From Synergistales bacterium (GTDB lineage Bacteria > Synergistota > Synergistia > Synergistales > Aminobacteriaceae): a DNA stretch of 7,745 nucleotides. Under the pieces are notes generated by a model that worked only from the letters and a program-made list of their open reading frames with translations, was not told the origin of the DNA and ran no database searches. Position 1 is the stretch's first letter, and every line of letters starts with the position of its first letter. Shown here in pieces: positions 1-5,998 of the stretch. The position numbers and the translations under genes were made by a program. The stretch is from NCBI GenBank assembly GCA_025997955.1, contig BNVH01000114.1, forward strand, positions 1 to 7,745, read 5' to 3'.

Positions 1-1
1 A

Positions 2-115
2 TATGTCAAATCTAACAAACTGAAAATTAGCGGTAAACAGAGTATCTTGAAAGCTATGCTTGACGAAGACTACCTCTTTCAGATAATTGGGAATTTTTCA
101 AGTGAAAGTTTATGA
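2..115 (+). CDS. C-terminal end of an unidentified convergent gene (5' end outside window)
   Basis: An open frame enters from the left edge and runs 37 codons to a TGA at 113-115. The encoded peptide is well balanced: a basic, polar stretch (VKSNKLKISGKQ) followed by an amphipathic segment (ILKAMLDEDYLFQIIG) and a short Ser-rich tail. This looks like the end of a genuine protein rather than chance. The layout resembles, faintly and from memory only, the C-terminus of DUF4868/KwaB-type proteins, which end in a 'LL.DDYL' motif. I do not assign that function. The gene converges on the glycan operon, whose last stop codon is at 262, so it probably belongs to a separate transcription unit. It is too short to be certain it is coding. 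Confidence 0.4.
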   Translation, partial: YVKSNKLKISGKQSILKAMLDEDYLFQIIGNFSSESL

Positions 116-261
116 AACGGCCGTGAACATATGGCGGCAATACCTTGATTCTTTTTTGGTGTGTGATAAAATTCACCTATAAGGCTTCCCAAGAGCCGGA
201 GCATTTGAGGTGTCCTCCCTTTTTTCGGTGTCCGCAAAACGCCGAAATATCAACAATAAAA
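116..261. other. Convergent intergenic region
   Basis: This 146-bp gap lies between the stop of the plus-strand fragment and the stop of the minus-strand acetyltransferase gene. Apart from the hairpin at 223-247 I see no gene, repeat or RNA in it. A plus-strand open frame starting at 145 is rich in Phe, Pro and Cys, has no ribosome-binding site and runs antisense into the acetyltransferase, so I treat it as spurious. Confidence 0.5.
223..247. terminator. Weak hairpin between convergent genes, possible transcription terminator
   Basis: The arms at 223-231 and 239-247 can pair over 9 positions with one G-T wobble, around a 7-base loop. It lies 15 bases past the stop of the minus-strand operon and about 110 bases past the plus-strand stop, a reasonable place for a shared terminator. 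Neither strand has a clear T-run after the stem: the T-rich stretch lies 5' of the stem on the plus strand. A canonical intrinsic terminator is therefore not shown, and the hairpin may be incidental or only an RNA 3'-end stabiliser. Confidence 0.25.
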
Positions 262-741
262 TCACAACCTCCATACGTCTGTCGCTTTGCATACGCCTTT
301 ATTCTCTTTCATAATAATCCGCCCTGACGAATCACGAAACACAACATGATTCGAAGGAACGTCTGTCTTATAAACTACGGTGTCAACGCCCACAGAAGAT
401 CTTTCGCCAATCCTCACGTTACCAATAATCTTTGCGCCGGTGCTTAAGAGAACCGACTCGCCAATAAAGGGCATTTGCTTGCCTTCAATAACAGAACCTG
501 AGTTCACAACCACGCCCTGCAGGACAACAAGATAGTCTGAATAACTCGCGTTGCCCAATACAACGCCAATCGGATGACAGAGGTAGAAAATATCCGGCAA
601 GCCACACTTATAGGTCGCCAAAATGCCATTCAGCGCTTTGTTTAATAAGACCAGCTTATCGCATAGCGGTTTATCCTGCGACAGGCCCCAAAGACTGTTA
701 GAAAGAAACCATAAAAACTGGCAATACTGATCGGAATGCAA
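262..741 (-). CDS. 3' fragment of the acetyltransferase gene carrying the catalytic left-handed beta-helix domain
   Basis: The recognisable part begins upstream of the nominal TTG at 741, at about 795 (KNHWW), and is open to the TGA at 262. Numbering from the TTG, HSDQY...FLWFLSNSLW at 2-18 and LCDKLVLLNKALNGI at 26-40 are the conserved helical part. LPDIFYLCHPIGVVLG at 48-61 carries the probable catalytic His56. From 57 to about 135 there are imperfect hexapeptide repeats (GNASYSDYL, NSGSVIEG, IGESVLLSTGAKIIGNVRIGERSSVG) typical of acyl-CoA-dependent acetyltransferases such as serine acetyltransferase. The 20-odd C-terminal residues are polar and unassigned. It is unlikely to be translated independently: there is no ribosome-binding site before the TTG, and that codon lies inside a conserved motif. 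Confidence 0.6.
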   Translation of the reverse strand: MHSDQYCQFLWFLSNSLWGLSQDKPLCDKLVLLNKALNGILATYKCGLPDIFYLCHPIGVVLGNASYSDYLVVLQGVVVNSGSVIEGKQMPFIGESVLLSTGAKIIGNVRIGERSSVGVDTVVYKTDVPSNHVVFRDSSGRIIMKENKGVCKATDVWRL

Positions 742-986
742 ATGAGAAAAAGAAACGTTTCCGTCGTCTGAAATGTATTGCCACCAGTGGTTTTTCTGTC
801 TGTCTGTCTGTCTGTCTGGTCTAAAACAAAACTTATGTGTTTAAAACAAAACTCATAGCGGTCAAGCGCAAGTTTGACCGCGGACACAACAGATGAACCG
901 TCAAAATCGTATTTGTCGGGGAAAAAGGCGTGGAGCTGTGCCGCGATATATTCTCTTAACTCCGTTATTGTCAGCGATGAAATCAT
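642..986 (-). CDS. 5' fragment of the acetyltransferase gene, as actually readable (114 codons)
   Basis: This is the frame that ribosomes starting at ATG 986 would read. Residues 1 to about 50 (through FCFKHI) look like the authentic N-terminal helical region of a serine-acetyltransferase-like protein of glycan clusters. Residues 51 to about 66 encode the duplication and the repeat (SFVLDQ then TDRQTDR). Everything after that is out-of-frame translation, with a spurious hydrophobic run (FLFLICIPISIASFYGFFLTVFG) that mimics a membrane segment and should not be annotated as one. The product lacks the whole catalytic beta-helix and should be inactive. Confidence 0.6.
   Translation of the reverse strand: MISSLTITELREYIAAQLHAFFPDKYDFDGSSVVSAVKLALDRYEFCFKHISFVLDQTDRQTDRKTTGGNTFQTTETFLFLICIPISIASFYGFFLTVFGACRRINRYAISWSY
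795..818. repeat. Perfect tetranucleotide microsatellite, six copies of TCTG (CAGA on the coding strand)
   Basis: Six uninterrupted 4-base units lie inside the acetyltransferase gene, about 56 codons after its start. On the coding strand the unit is CAGA, a rotation of GACA. Because the unit is not a multiple of 3, each gain or loss shifts the frame. I traced the frames by hand: 4, 7 or 10 copies join the N- and C-terminal halves, while 5, 6 or 8 copies lead to premature stops (5 copies terminate within about 31 codons of the tract). Tetranucleotide tracts of this kind drive slipped-strand phase variation of surface-glycan genes in Haemophilus and relatives. Six copies is short compared with the classic, highly mutable tracts. 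Confidence 0.9.
822..856. repeat. Degenerate tandem duplication with 20-base period next to the tetranucleotide tract
   Basis: The 15-base block at 822-836 and the one at 842-856 are identical except for one base (TAAAACAAAACT followed by T or C, then AT), offset by exactly 20 bases. On the coding strand the blocks encode EFCFK and then, in a different phase, ISFVL. The period is not a multiple of 3, so this duplication alone would also shift the frame. Removing one copy would bring the two halves of the acetyltransferase back into register without changing the CAGA number. Confidence 0.75.
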
Positions 987-989
987 TTA

Positions 990-2018
990 CTATATAGCTA
1001 ATTTTACAATTGCATTGTCATTAAATCCGCATGAGTACAGCGTATCCGCAATCGCTTCTTGGGCGGAGCTTGCAATTACAACTTTCCCGAATTCCATGCG
1101 ATGATTGAACAATTCACCCGGGGTTACGGAATAATTTCCGCTCCTACTCGCAGCAAATCCCCATACAGGTACACCAAACCGTTTCAAAGTTTCGGCAACA
1201 CGCTCACCGGAGTTACCTGTTCCATATATGGCAGCCGGTTTATCGTCGAAGTCAACCGTTGACAGCAAATAATCTATGTATTGTCCATTGTCATAAGGCA
1301 ATTCTGGCAAGTTGCGCAACGCCAACTGCTTATTTACATAGTTTCGTTGCCGAATGGAAACTTCAAGTAACTCCGCGCCGCTGTCTGTGTGGTTTGCGTT
1401 TAAGTTTTTACCGTGAACCCTGTAAAAACCCAACACTTCATTTAAGCAGCTTATCTTGGCATATGTCATTGCAAGCATCAATATACAGCCATCAGAATAT
1501 CCGCGCATTTCTTCCGCATTCACTAACGGAAAGAAAGGTTCAATTACCTCACGATGAAACGACAGTGCGGATGTTGGTGAGTGCTGATACATGAATCCAA
1601 ATTTTGTAAGCGCATATGACCAGTCAACATCACCTGCTATTTTACGGTACACATTATTGCCATTCTCGGTAAGGTAATGCTGTACAATTTTGCTTGATTT
1701 ATGCGATTCAACTATTTTTTCTAGCTTCTGAGGATACCAATAGTCATCACTGTCAAGCAACGCGATAATTCGCCCCTGCGACACAGAAAAACCTACGTTA
1801 AACGCGCTGGTCTGTCCGCCGTTTGCTTTAGTCACGGGTATAATCTTTGTTGAAATCTCCGCATATTGGCGAATTATCTTGAGTGAGTCGTCTGTGCTGC
1901 CGTCATCAACTATTATCAGCTCATAATCGTCAAATGTTTGTTCAAGAACAGATTCTATTGCTTGCGGCAAGTATTCGGCGTAATTAAAATTATCGAGAAT
2001 TACTGACAATTCAGGCAT
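990..2018 (-). CDS. GT2-family glycosyltransferase with C-terminal Rossmann-like domain
   Basis: This 342-residue protein should transfer a sugar from a nucleotide-sugar donor to a growing glycan at the cytoplasmic face. Residues 4 to about 230 are a GT-A fold of family GT2: the N-terminal strand LSVILDNFNYAEYL, the nucleotide-binding D38-D39-G40-S41, the GGQTSAFNVGF motif at 67-77, and a metal-binding DSDD at 89-92. There is no membrane segment. Residues from about 261 to the end form a second domain starting AAIYGTGNSGERVAETL, a nucleotide-binding-like glycine motif at 265-271, with a later strand KVVIASS. This matches the N-terminal domains of the two FkbM proteins upstream. The ATG at 2018 lies 8 bases inside the preceding gene, with a modest GGCGGAT upstream. 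The frame-disrupted acetyltransferase starts 3 bases after its stop. The donor and acceptor are unknown. Confidence 0.88.
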   Translation of the reverse strand: MPELSVILDNFNYAEYLPQAIESVLEQTFDDYELIIVDDGSTDDSLKIIRQYAEISTKIIPVTKANGGQTSAFNVGFSVSQGRIIALLDSDDYWYPQKLEKIVESHKSSKIVQHYLTENGNNVYRKIAGDVDWSYALTKFGFMYQHSPTSALSFHREVIEPFFPLVNAEEMRGYSDGCILMLAMTYAKISCLNEVLGFYRVHGKNLNANHTDSGAELLEVSIRQRNYVNKQLALRNLPELPYDNGQYIDYLLSTVDFDDKPAAIYGTGNSGERVAETLKRFGVPVWGFAASRSGNYSVTPGELFNHRMEFGKVVIASSAQEAIADTLYSCGFNDNAIVKLAI

Positions 2019-3828
2019 CTATATCATCCGCCCAAATGTCATACTCCGATTCAATGAATTGCCTACGGATGTTAATTATACCCAGAATTCTTCCGCCCAC
2101 ATCTTCAGCAGTACGAAGCGCGTCAGTATAATCGTCCATCACCTTTACGCTGCTGGGGCCGAATGAAAACGGAACTATCGAGCCTACGAAATTTGCGCAC
2201 GCCTTAACTTTATTTCGCAAATTCATCTGGGCGGAATAATTAAAATGGCTTTCTTCCGAAAAAAATACTAATCGTTTCTCAGGAAACCACCCTTGGAGAT
2301 AATCCTTAAATTTCGATGAGGATATGATATAAACATCATAGCCCATTTCCTCAACAAGTTTCCCTATGCTAAGCGTATGGAATACAAACGCCGACTGTAA
2401 CACAACGATATTCCCGCCATTAGGCGCAAGCGCCTTCAGCCGTTTTTTGAGACCTGATTTAAATGTTTCATCCGCATTGTAATCCATAAATACTCTTTCC
2501 CGAAAATACGGGATATCAATGTCGGGCAGATTCTCAAAGCCGTATTCTAAAACGCACGTTTTGTCGCCGTACTTTGCAATTATATCGTTAATTGTGTTGC
2601 AGTCGCGCAATCCATCATATCCCATTTTTTGAATCATATGAGATTGCGGGGAGAACAGGATAGAAGATCCCCTTGTGGAATCAAAGCGGCAAATGAACAA
2701 ATATCCAGGATTCAGATAACGCTCTTTTATCAGCGCCGCGAAATTGTCCGGAAGCGTTGCGTCGGGTTCAGAATAAAGCAACCAGTCACGGTTAGAACAG
2801 TTCCTCTTTTCTCGCAGCAGGGCAACGCCAAGAGACTCTTCCTTTGCGGGGAATACGTGGATTATTTCATGCGGCTGCATGTTTTTCTTTGCGTCGCTTA
2901 ACCGTTTTTCATTGACAGGTTGGTAGTTGCCCATTGCGCTGGCCATATCGCTGCCAATTTCGCCGCAGCCGGAACGTGCCACATCTATTGATTTCACCAA
3001 GTTGACTTGGTTCTTCGCAAACTTTGGCGTTTCCATCTTCTTGAGCTTTTCGTATAAAGCAGGCGAAGCGTCATCAATTCCATCATTAGCGCTTCTGCTG
3101 AATGTTTTGAGCGCCATGCCGCAGATATCGCACCATTGAAACTGTTCGCTGAACTCGCTAACGTCGCGTTTCCACCAATCCGGCTCTATAGGCTTTCCTC
3201 CGGGACCGTCAAACAAAATATCCAAAGTTCCCGCGATTTCACAAAAAAACGTGCCCTTAGGCGTGATTGAGCCGCTCCAAAAATTCTGTAACCAGCAACG
3301 ATTACGCAATACCTCGAATTCTTCATCACAGATTCCCAAATCTTTACGACTGATGAGAATAGGTTGATGAAAGCTGGGACTGCTATGATCGTTCAGCCAC
3401 AGATCGGATACGGTATCCTGAACATCTTCATAGTAATTGTAATAGTTATTGGGGATAGAAGTAAAAAGAAGATGCCCTCGGCCACGATTGGCGGCTCCTT
3501 CGATCCAACGCTGCGCCTTCGCGTAAGCTAAATAATCCTTAACAATCGCTTTTCCCCGACTGACGTCAGTAAGTTTGGCTCTCCCGCAAACTTGTCGCAA
3601 ATACTCCGCGAAACGAGAATAATCAGGGTGCAGAAGCGGTTCTCCGCCGATTGTGGAAATTAAGCCGTCGTAGCCTTTGAGTGAGTCAACAGCGCGTTTG
3701 AATGTTTCAAAGTCCATGAAAAATGGCTTCTTATGATGCCCGCAAAAACGCGTACAGTTTGAACAGGTTTTATGGCACGCATTGGTAATATCAATCTCAA
3801 TTATTGACATATCTCTAATTTGCCGCAT
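2011..3828 (-). CDS. Radical SAM protein fused to a long C-terminal region, partly glycosyltransferase-like
   Basis: This protein of 605 residues is much longer than a plain radical SAM enzyme. The N-terminus carries the SAM/4Fe-4S motif C18-x3-C22-x2-C25 in IDITNACHKTCSNCTRFCGHH, followed by GGEP at 61-64. Cys178, Cys196, Cys233 and Cys236 probably bind an auxiliary cluster, as in SPASM or twitch domains. After a polar linker (about 240-315), residues 320 to about 440 contain RDWLLYSEPDATLPDNF (347-363), reminiscent of the donor/metal region of GT-A glycosyltransferases. From 472, GNIVVLQSAF...LVEEMGYDVYIISS looks like a second alpha/beta domain. I infer a bifunctional or scaffolding role in glycan assembly; the reaction is unknown. 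The ATG at 3828 shares a TAATG with the previous stop and has AAGGTGG 10 bases upstream. Met7 is a less likely alternative start. Confidence 0.82.
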   Translation of the reverse strand: MRQIRDMSIIEIDITNACHKTCSNCTRFCGHHKKPFFMDFETFKRAVDSLKGYDGLISTIGGEPLLHPDYSRFAEYLRQVCGRAKLTDVSRGKAIVKDYLAYAKAQRWIEGAANRGRGHLLFTSIPNNYYNYYEDVQDTVSDLWLNDHSSPSFHQPILISRKDLGICDEEFEVLRNRCWLQNFWSGSITPKGTFFCEIAGTLDILFDGPGGKPIEPDWWKRDVSEFSEQFQWCDICGMALKTFSRSANDGIDDASPALYEKLKKMETPKFAKNQVNLVKSIDVARSGCGEIGSDMASAMGNYQPVNEKRLSDAKKNMQPHEIIHVFPAKEESLGVALLREKRNCSNRDWLLYSEPDATLPDNFAALIKERYLNPGYLFICRFDSTRGSSILFSPQSHMIQKMGYDGLRDCNTINDIIAKYGDKTCVLEYGFENLPDIDIPYFRERVFMDYNADETFKSGLKKRLKALAPNGGNIVVLQSAFVFHTLSIGKLVEEMGYDVYIISSSKFKDYLQGWFPEKRLVFFSEESHFNYSAQMNLRNKVKACANFVGSIVPFSFGPSSVKVMDDYTDALRTAEDVGGRILGIINIRRQFIESEYDIWADDIDA

Positions 3829-4847
3829 TATTCTTTAGCCACCTTACTGCTATAGTTTTCCAAAGATTCCAACCTCCGCAGTATTTTTTCCGCGTCGTTG
3901 TCAATATTATCTGGAGGATACATTGAACATACCCCACAGGACGGGGATGCCTCCGCCTTTTGCCGTAAAAGGTGTTTGCGGCGAAAAGCGTGTAATGCCT
4001 CTCCATTCCAAATATCATAAATAGATTGACTCCCCAAATCTCCTACGACTGTATCCATTCTCCAGTCCGAACAACAAACCCCCACACTGCCATTTGCAAA
4101 AACTACTAAATGTGTTAAAGGATAAGAACAAACATGTTTTGCGGCTTCATCAGCGGTTTCATAAGTCAACTGACCGGCTCCAACTATTTTTTTTAAACCG
4201 CTCTCAAAAAATGGCCAACCGGAAGAAATGTTTTCGCAAAAACAAGTGTCTGTAATTGAAGAAAACATTTTTTGAAATAGCTGCAAATCTTCATTACTCT
4301 CCAAGCCTGCCGCAATAATTTTAGCTGATACTTTCGTTGCGGTTCCACGCGACCGCATAAACAAGTCGTTTAAATTGCTTATGAATTTATCATAATCAAG
4401 TTTGACTTTACAAAATTTCCAATAGTCATCCGCCGATAAGCCTTCAATGGAAACTCTAACCAGATCGGCTCCCGCTCCAACAATTTTTTCATTCAAATCC
4501 TGTGAGAGCAAATACCCGTTAGTTAAAATTCTCAATTCCCTGCATGCTTTGCTTGCTTTCAGTATATGTATCATGTCTATTATGCGCGGATTAAGCAAGG
4601 GTTCACCAAAACAACCCAAGTAAATCACTTGACACTCTCCCCCTCCTAAATCCTCGCACAACCTTTCAATATTGTGATAGTCTAAAAGTTTATGTCTTTC
4701 ATTCTGTTTGTAAGATGAACTGTTACAGGGGCAAAAACTGCATGAAAAATTACAGTATCCACAAACATCTACATAGATAACATAGGGTAAATCCAATGGC
4801 ACAACGGATAATAATTCATGCCGTCCGTTATTGGTTACGTTGTTCAT
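3828..4847 (-). CDS. Radical SAM/SPASM domain protein
   Basis: This 339-residue protein carries the radical SAM motif C32-x3-C36-x2-C39 in YCNFSCSFCPC, which binds the SAM-cleaving 4Fe-4S cluster. GEPLLNP at 81-87 is the second conserved SAM-binding segment. ELRILTNGYLL is the next barrel strand, and RVSIEGLSADDYWKF the following one. A C-terminal SPASM domain is clear: Cys240, Cys258-Cys259, GDLGSQSIYDIWNGEALHAFRRKHL, then Cys304-x2-Cys307. Such enzymes carry out radical chemistry on peptides or, in sugar clusters, on small molecules; the substrate here is unknown. The ATG at 4847 has AAGGTGA 6 bases upstream, overlapping the end of the preceding methyltransferase, whose stop lies 2 bases before it. 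Its own stop overlaps the next start by one base. Two further cysteines (29 and 41) flank the motif. Confidence 0.9.
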   Translation of the reverse strand: MNNVTNNGRHELLSVVPLDLPYVIYVDVCGYCNFSCSFCPCNSSSYKQNERHKLLDYHNIERLCEDLGGGECQVIYLGCFGEPLLNPRIIDMIHILKASKACRELRILTNGYLLSQDLNEKIVGAGADLVRVSIEGLSADDYWKFCKVKLDYDKFISNLNDLFMRSRGTATKVSAKIIAAGLESNEDLQLFQKMFSSITDTCFCENISSGWPFFESGLKKIVGAGQLTYETADEAAKHVCSYPLTHLVVFANGSVGVCCSDWRMDTVVGDLGSQSIYDIWNGEALHAFRRKHLLRQKAEASPSCGVCSMYPPDNIDNDAEKILRRLESLENYSSKVAKE

Positions 4848-4849
4848 AA

Positions 4850-5998
4850 TTAATCACCTTTCCCGCGCGGAATCGCATAACAAACAGTATCACTAAAGAC
4901 ATTGCGGTGATGGCGCAAATAAATACTGTAGTTGAGTTTCAAATCATGAATACGTATAGGTATTTGCCACAGATCAGAAACTCTATGGTAAACTGAGAGA
5001 GCTAATACCGGCCGGCAACGCCGTATGGTTTCCACCGCCCCATCAAGCAGCTGTATTTCCGCACCTTCAATATCCGCTTTGATGATAGTTACCTTTTTCT
5101 TGTCCGCAAACAAGCTGTCTATTTTTCCTATTGGTATTTGATTGGACGTATTAGTACGACTGCCGATAAATGACGAACCGTCACTGCCTGATAATTCGAT
5201 GAATCCGTCAACAGAACCAATTGCCATTCTATGGCTTGTGATATGAGCGCGCACATATTCCGGCAAAGAATCAACATATTCACTTAGCAATAAATATGAC
5301 TCCTTATCGGGCTCAAAAGCATAATAATGGTATTCTTCGTCAAGAGGAGTAAATTTGTTAACCCAGTCCATACATGTATCACCTGTAAATGCGCCTGCAT
5401 CTACAAAATTACTATAGTTTACTAAACTACTAAGATCGTCAGGAAAATATAGCGTTGGATCACAGTATCCGGTAAAATCGTTGTCAAAAGTATAATGATA
5501 TTTTAGAAACGCCAAAAAGATTTCACGCGATTTATCATCAGCCAACAGCGAATATCCATATGCCATATCCTCATAAGGTAAATCAGTATGATGTAAAAGA
5601 CCAACTTCACCGACTATCGGACAAAAATCGTGTATCGCGGCTGGCAAGACCCAATTTGCGGCGTTATGCGCCGTACACTCAGCTGACATTTCCCTTATAT
5701 GCGAGCTTGCCAATACAACATACCGGCTGTTGGCCTCGCTAAGGGTTATAGTAGGGCATATTGAAATACCCAAATAGCTGTTATTTTGTAATTCAGGATT
5801 TTTATCAATTATCCAATCAGGGGTTATCCCAATTTCAATCAATCGCGCAATTATATGCTTACCCTCAGGGCCGCATCCAAAAACAATAATGCCATTTTTC
5901 AGACACTCATTTTTTGTAATACGAGATAACGGCAAAACGAAACGGTTTGCTTTATATTTCGCTATCTCGGTATTCAATGAATCGTTATTTAATTTCAT
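4850..5998 (-). CDS. FkbM-family methyltransferase with N-terminal Rossmann-like domain (second copy)
   Basis: This 382-residue protein probably transfers a methyl group from SAM to a hydroxyl of a glycan sugar. Residues 36 to about 120 form an alpha/beta domain with a glycine motif (IIVFGCGPEGKHI, 37-49) and WIIDKNPEL, resembling nucleotide-binding domains of sugar-modifying enzymes. A mostly helical linker follows, to about 195. The FkbM methyltransferase domain has FVDAGAFTGDT (198-208, SAM-binding motif I), YYAFEPDKE (acidic motif II, FEP at 228-230) and IIKADIEGAEIQLLDGA (DIEGAE at 309-314, a family hallmark). RPVLALSVYH and a terminal DTVCYAIP complete the fold. Its start overlaps the previous gene by 14 bases, and a strong GAGGGGGG lies 8 bases upstream of the ATG. 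It shares layout and motifs with its neighbour at 5985-7109 but differs clearly in sequence, so the two probably act at different positions or sugars. Confidence 0.9.
   Translation of the reverse strand: MKLNNDSLNTEIAKYKANRFVLPLSRITKNECLKNGIIVFGCGPEGKHIIARLIEIGITPDWIIDKNPELQNNSYLGISICPTITLSEANSRYVVLASSHIREMSAECTAHNAANWVLPAAIHDFCPIVGEVGLLHHTDLPYEDMAYGYSLLADDKSREIFLAFLKYHYTFDNDFTGYCDPTLYFPDDLSSLVNYSNFVDAGAFTGDTCMDWVNKFTPLDEEYHYYAFEPDKESYLLLSEYVDSLPEYVRAHITSHRMAIGSVDGFIELSGSDGSSFIGSRTNTSNQIPIGKIDSLFADKKKVTIIKADIEGAEIQLLDGAVETIRRCRPVLALSVYHRVSDLWQIPIRIHDLKLNYSIYLRHHRNVFSDTVCYAIPRGKGD

Larger units (their letters stand above)
262..986 (-). pseudogene. Frame-disrupted serine acetyltransferase-like (left-handed beta-helix) gene, possibly phase-variable and OFF
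   Basis: Two minus-strand open frames together make one acetyltransferase. The first (from ATG at 986) gives a typical start (ITELREYIAAQLHAFFPD ... ALDRYEFCFKHI). The second gives KNHWWQYISDDGNVSFSHLHSDQY and then the beta-helix domain to the TGA at 262. The frame breaks at a (CAGA)6 tract at 795-818. Adding one 4-base unit puts the two parts in one frame and gives a 242-residue protein; no other lesion is visible. As written, translation from 986 runs into the wrong frame and stops at 642. The start follows the GT2 stop by 3 bases with no strong ribosome-binding site, so translation is probably coupled. Its likely role is acetylation of a sugar or amino-sugar of the surface glycan, inferred from family and context. 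It could be a contingency gene in the OFF phase, a decayed gene, or a sequencing or assembly error in the repeat. Confidence 0.75.

Noticed and set aside
739..741. TTG at 741 as an independent start of the 159-codon acetyltransferase half
   Set aside because: The codon lies within the conserved HLHSDQY motif, there is no ribosome-binding site, and recognisable family sequence continues upstream to about 795.
660..760. Apparent membrane segment at the end of the 114-codon frame (FLFLICIPISIASFYGFFLTVFG)
   Set aside because: It is out-of-frame translation of the conserved acetyltransferase sequence (SFSHLHSDQYCQFLWFLSNS in the other frame), not a real transmembrane helix.
795..818. The TCTG tract as a CRISPR or mobile-element repeat
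   Set aside because: It is a 4-base microsatellite with no spacers, no terminal inverted repeats and no transposase nearby.
874..1594. Plus-strand open frames at 874-1104, 1059-1262 and 1259-1594
   Set aside because: They run antisense to the GT2 and acetyltransferase genes, have odd composition and no ribosome-binding sites, and resemble no family.
3815..4018. Minus-strand 67-codon frame overlapping the SPASM gene end
   Set aside because: It lies in a shifted frame inside the C-terminal coding region of the radical SAM/SPASM protein; the SPASM cysteines are in the other frame.
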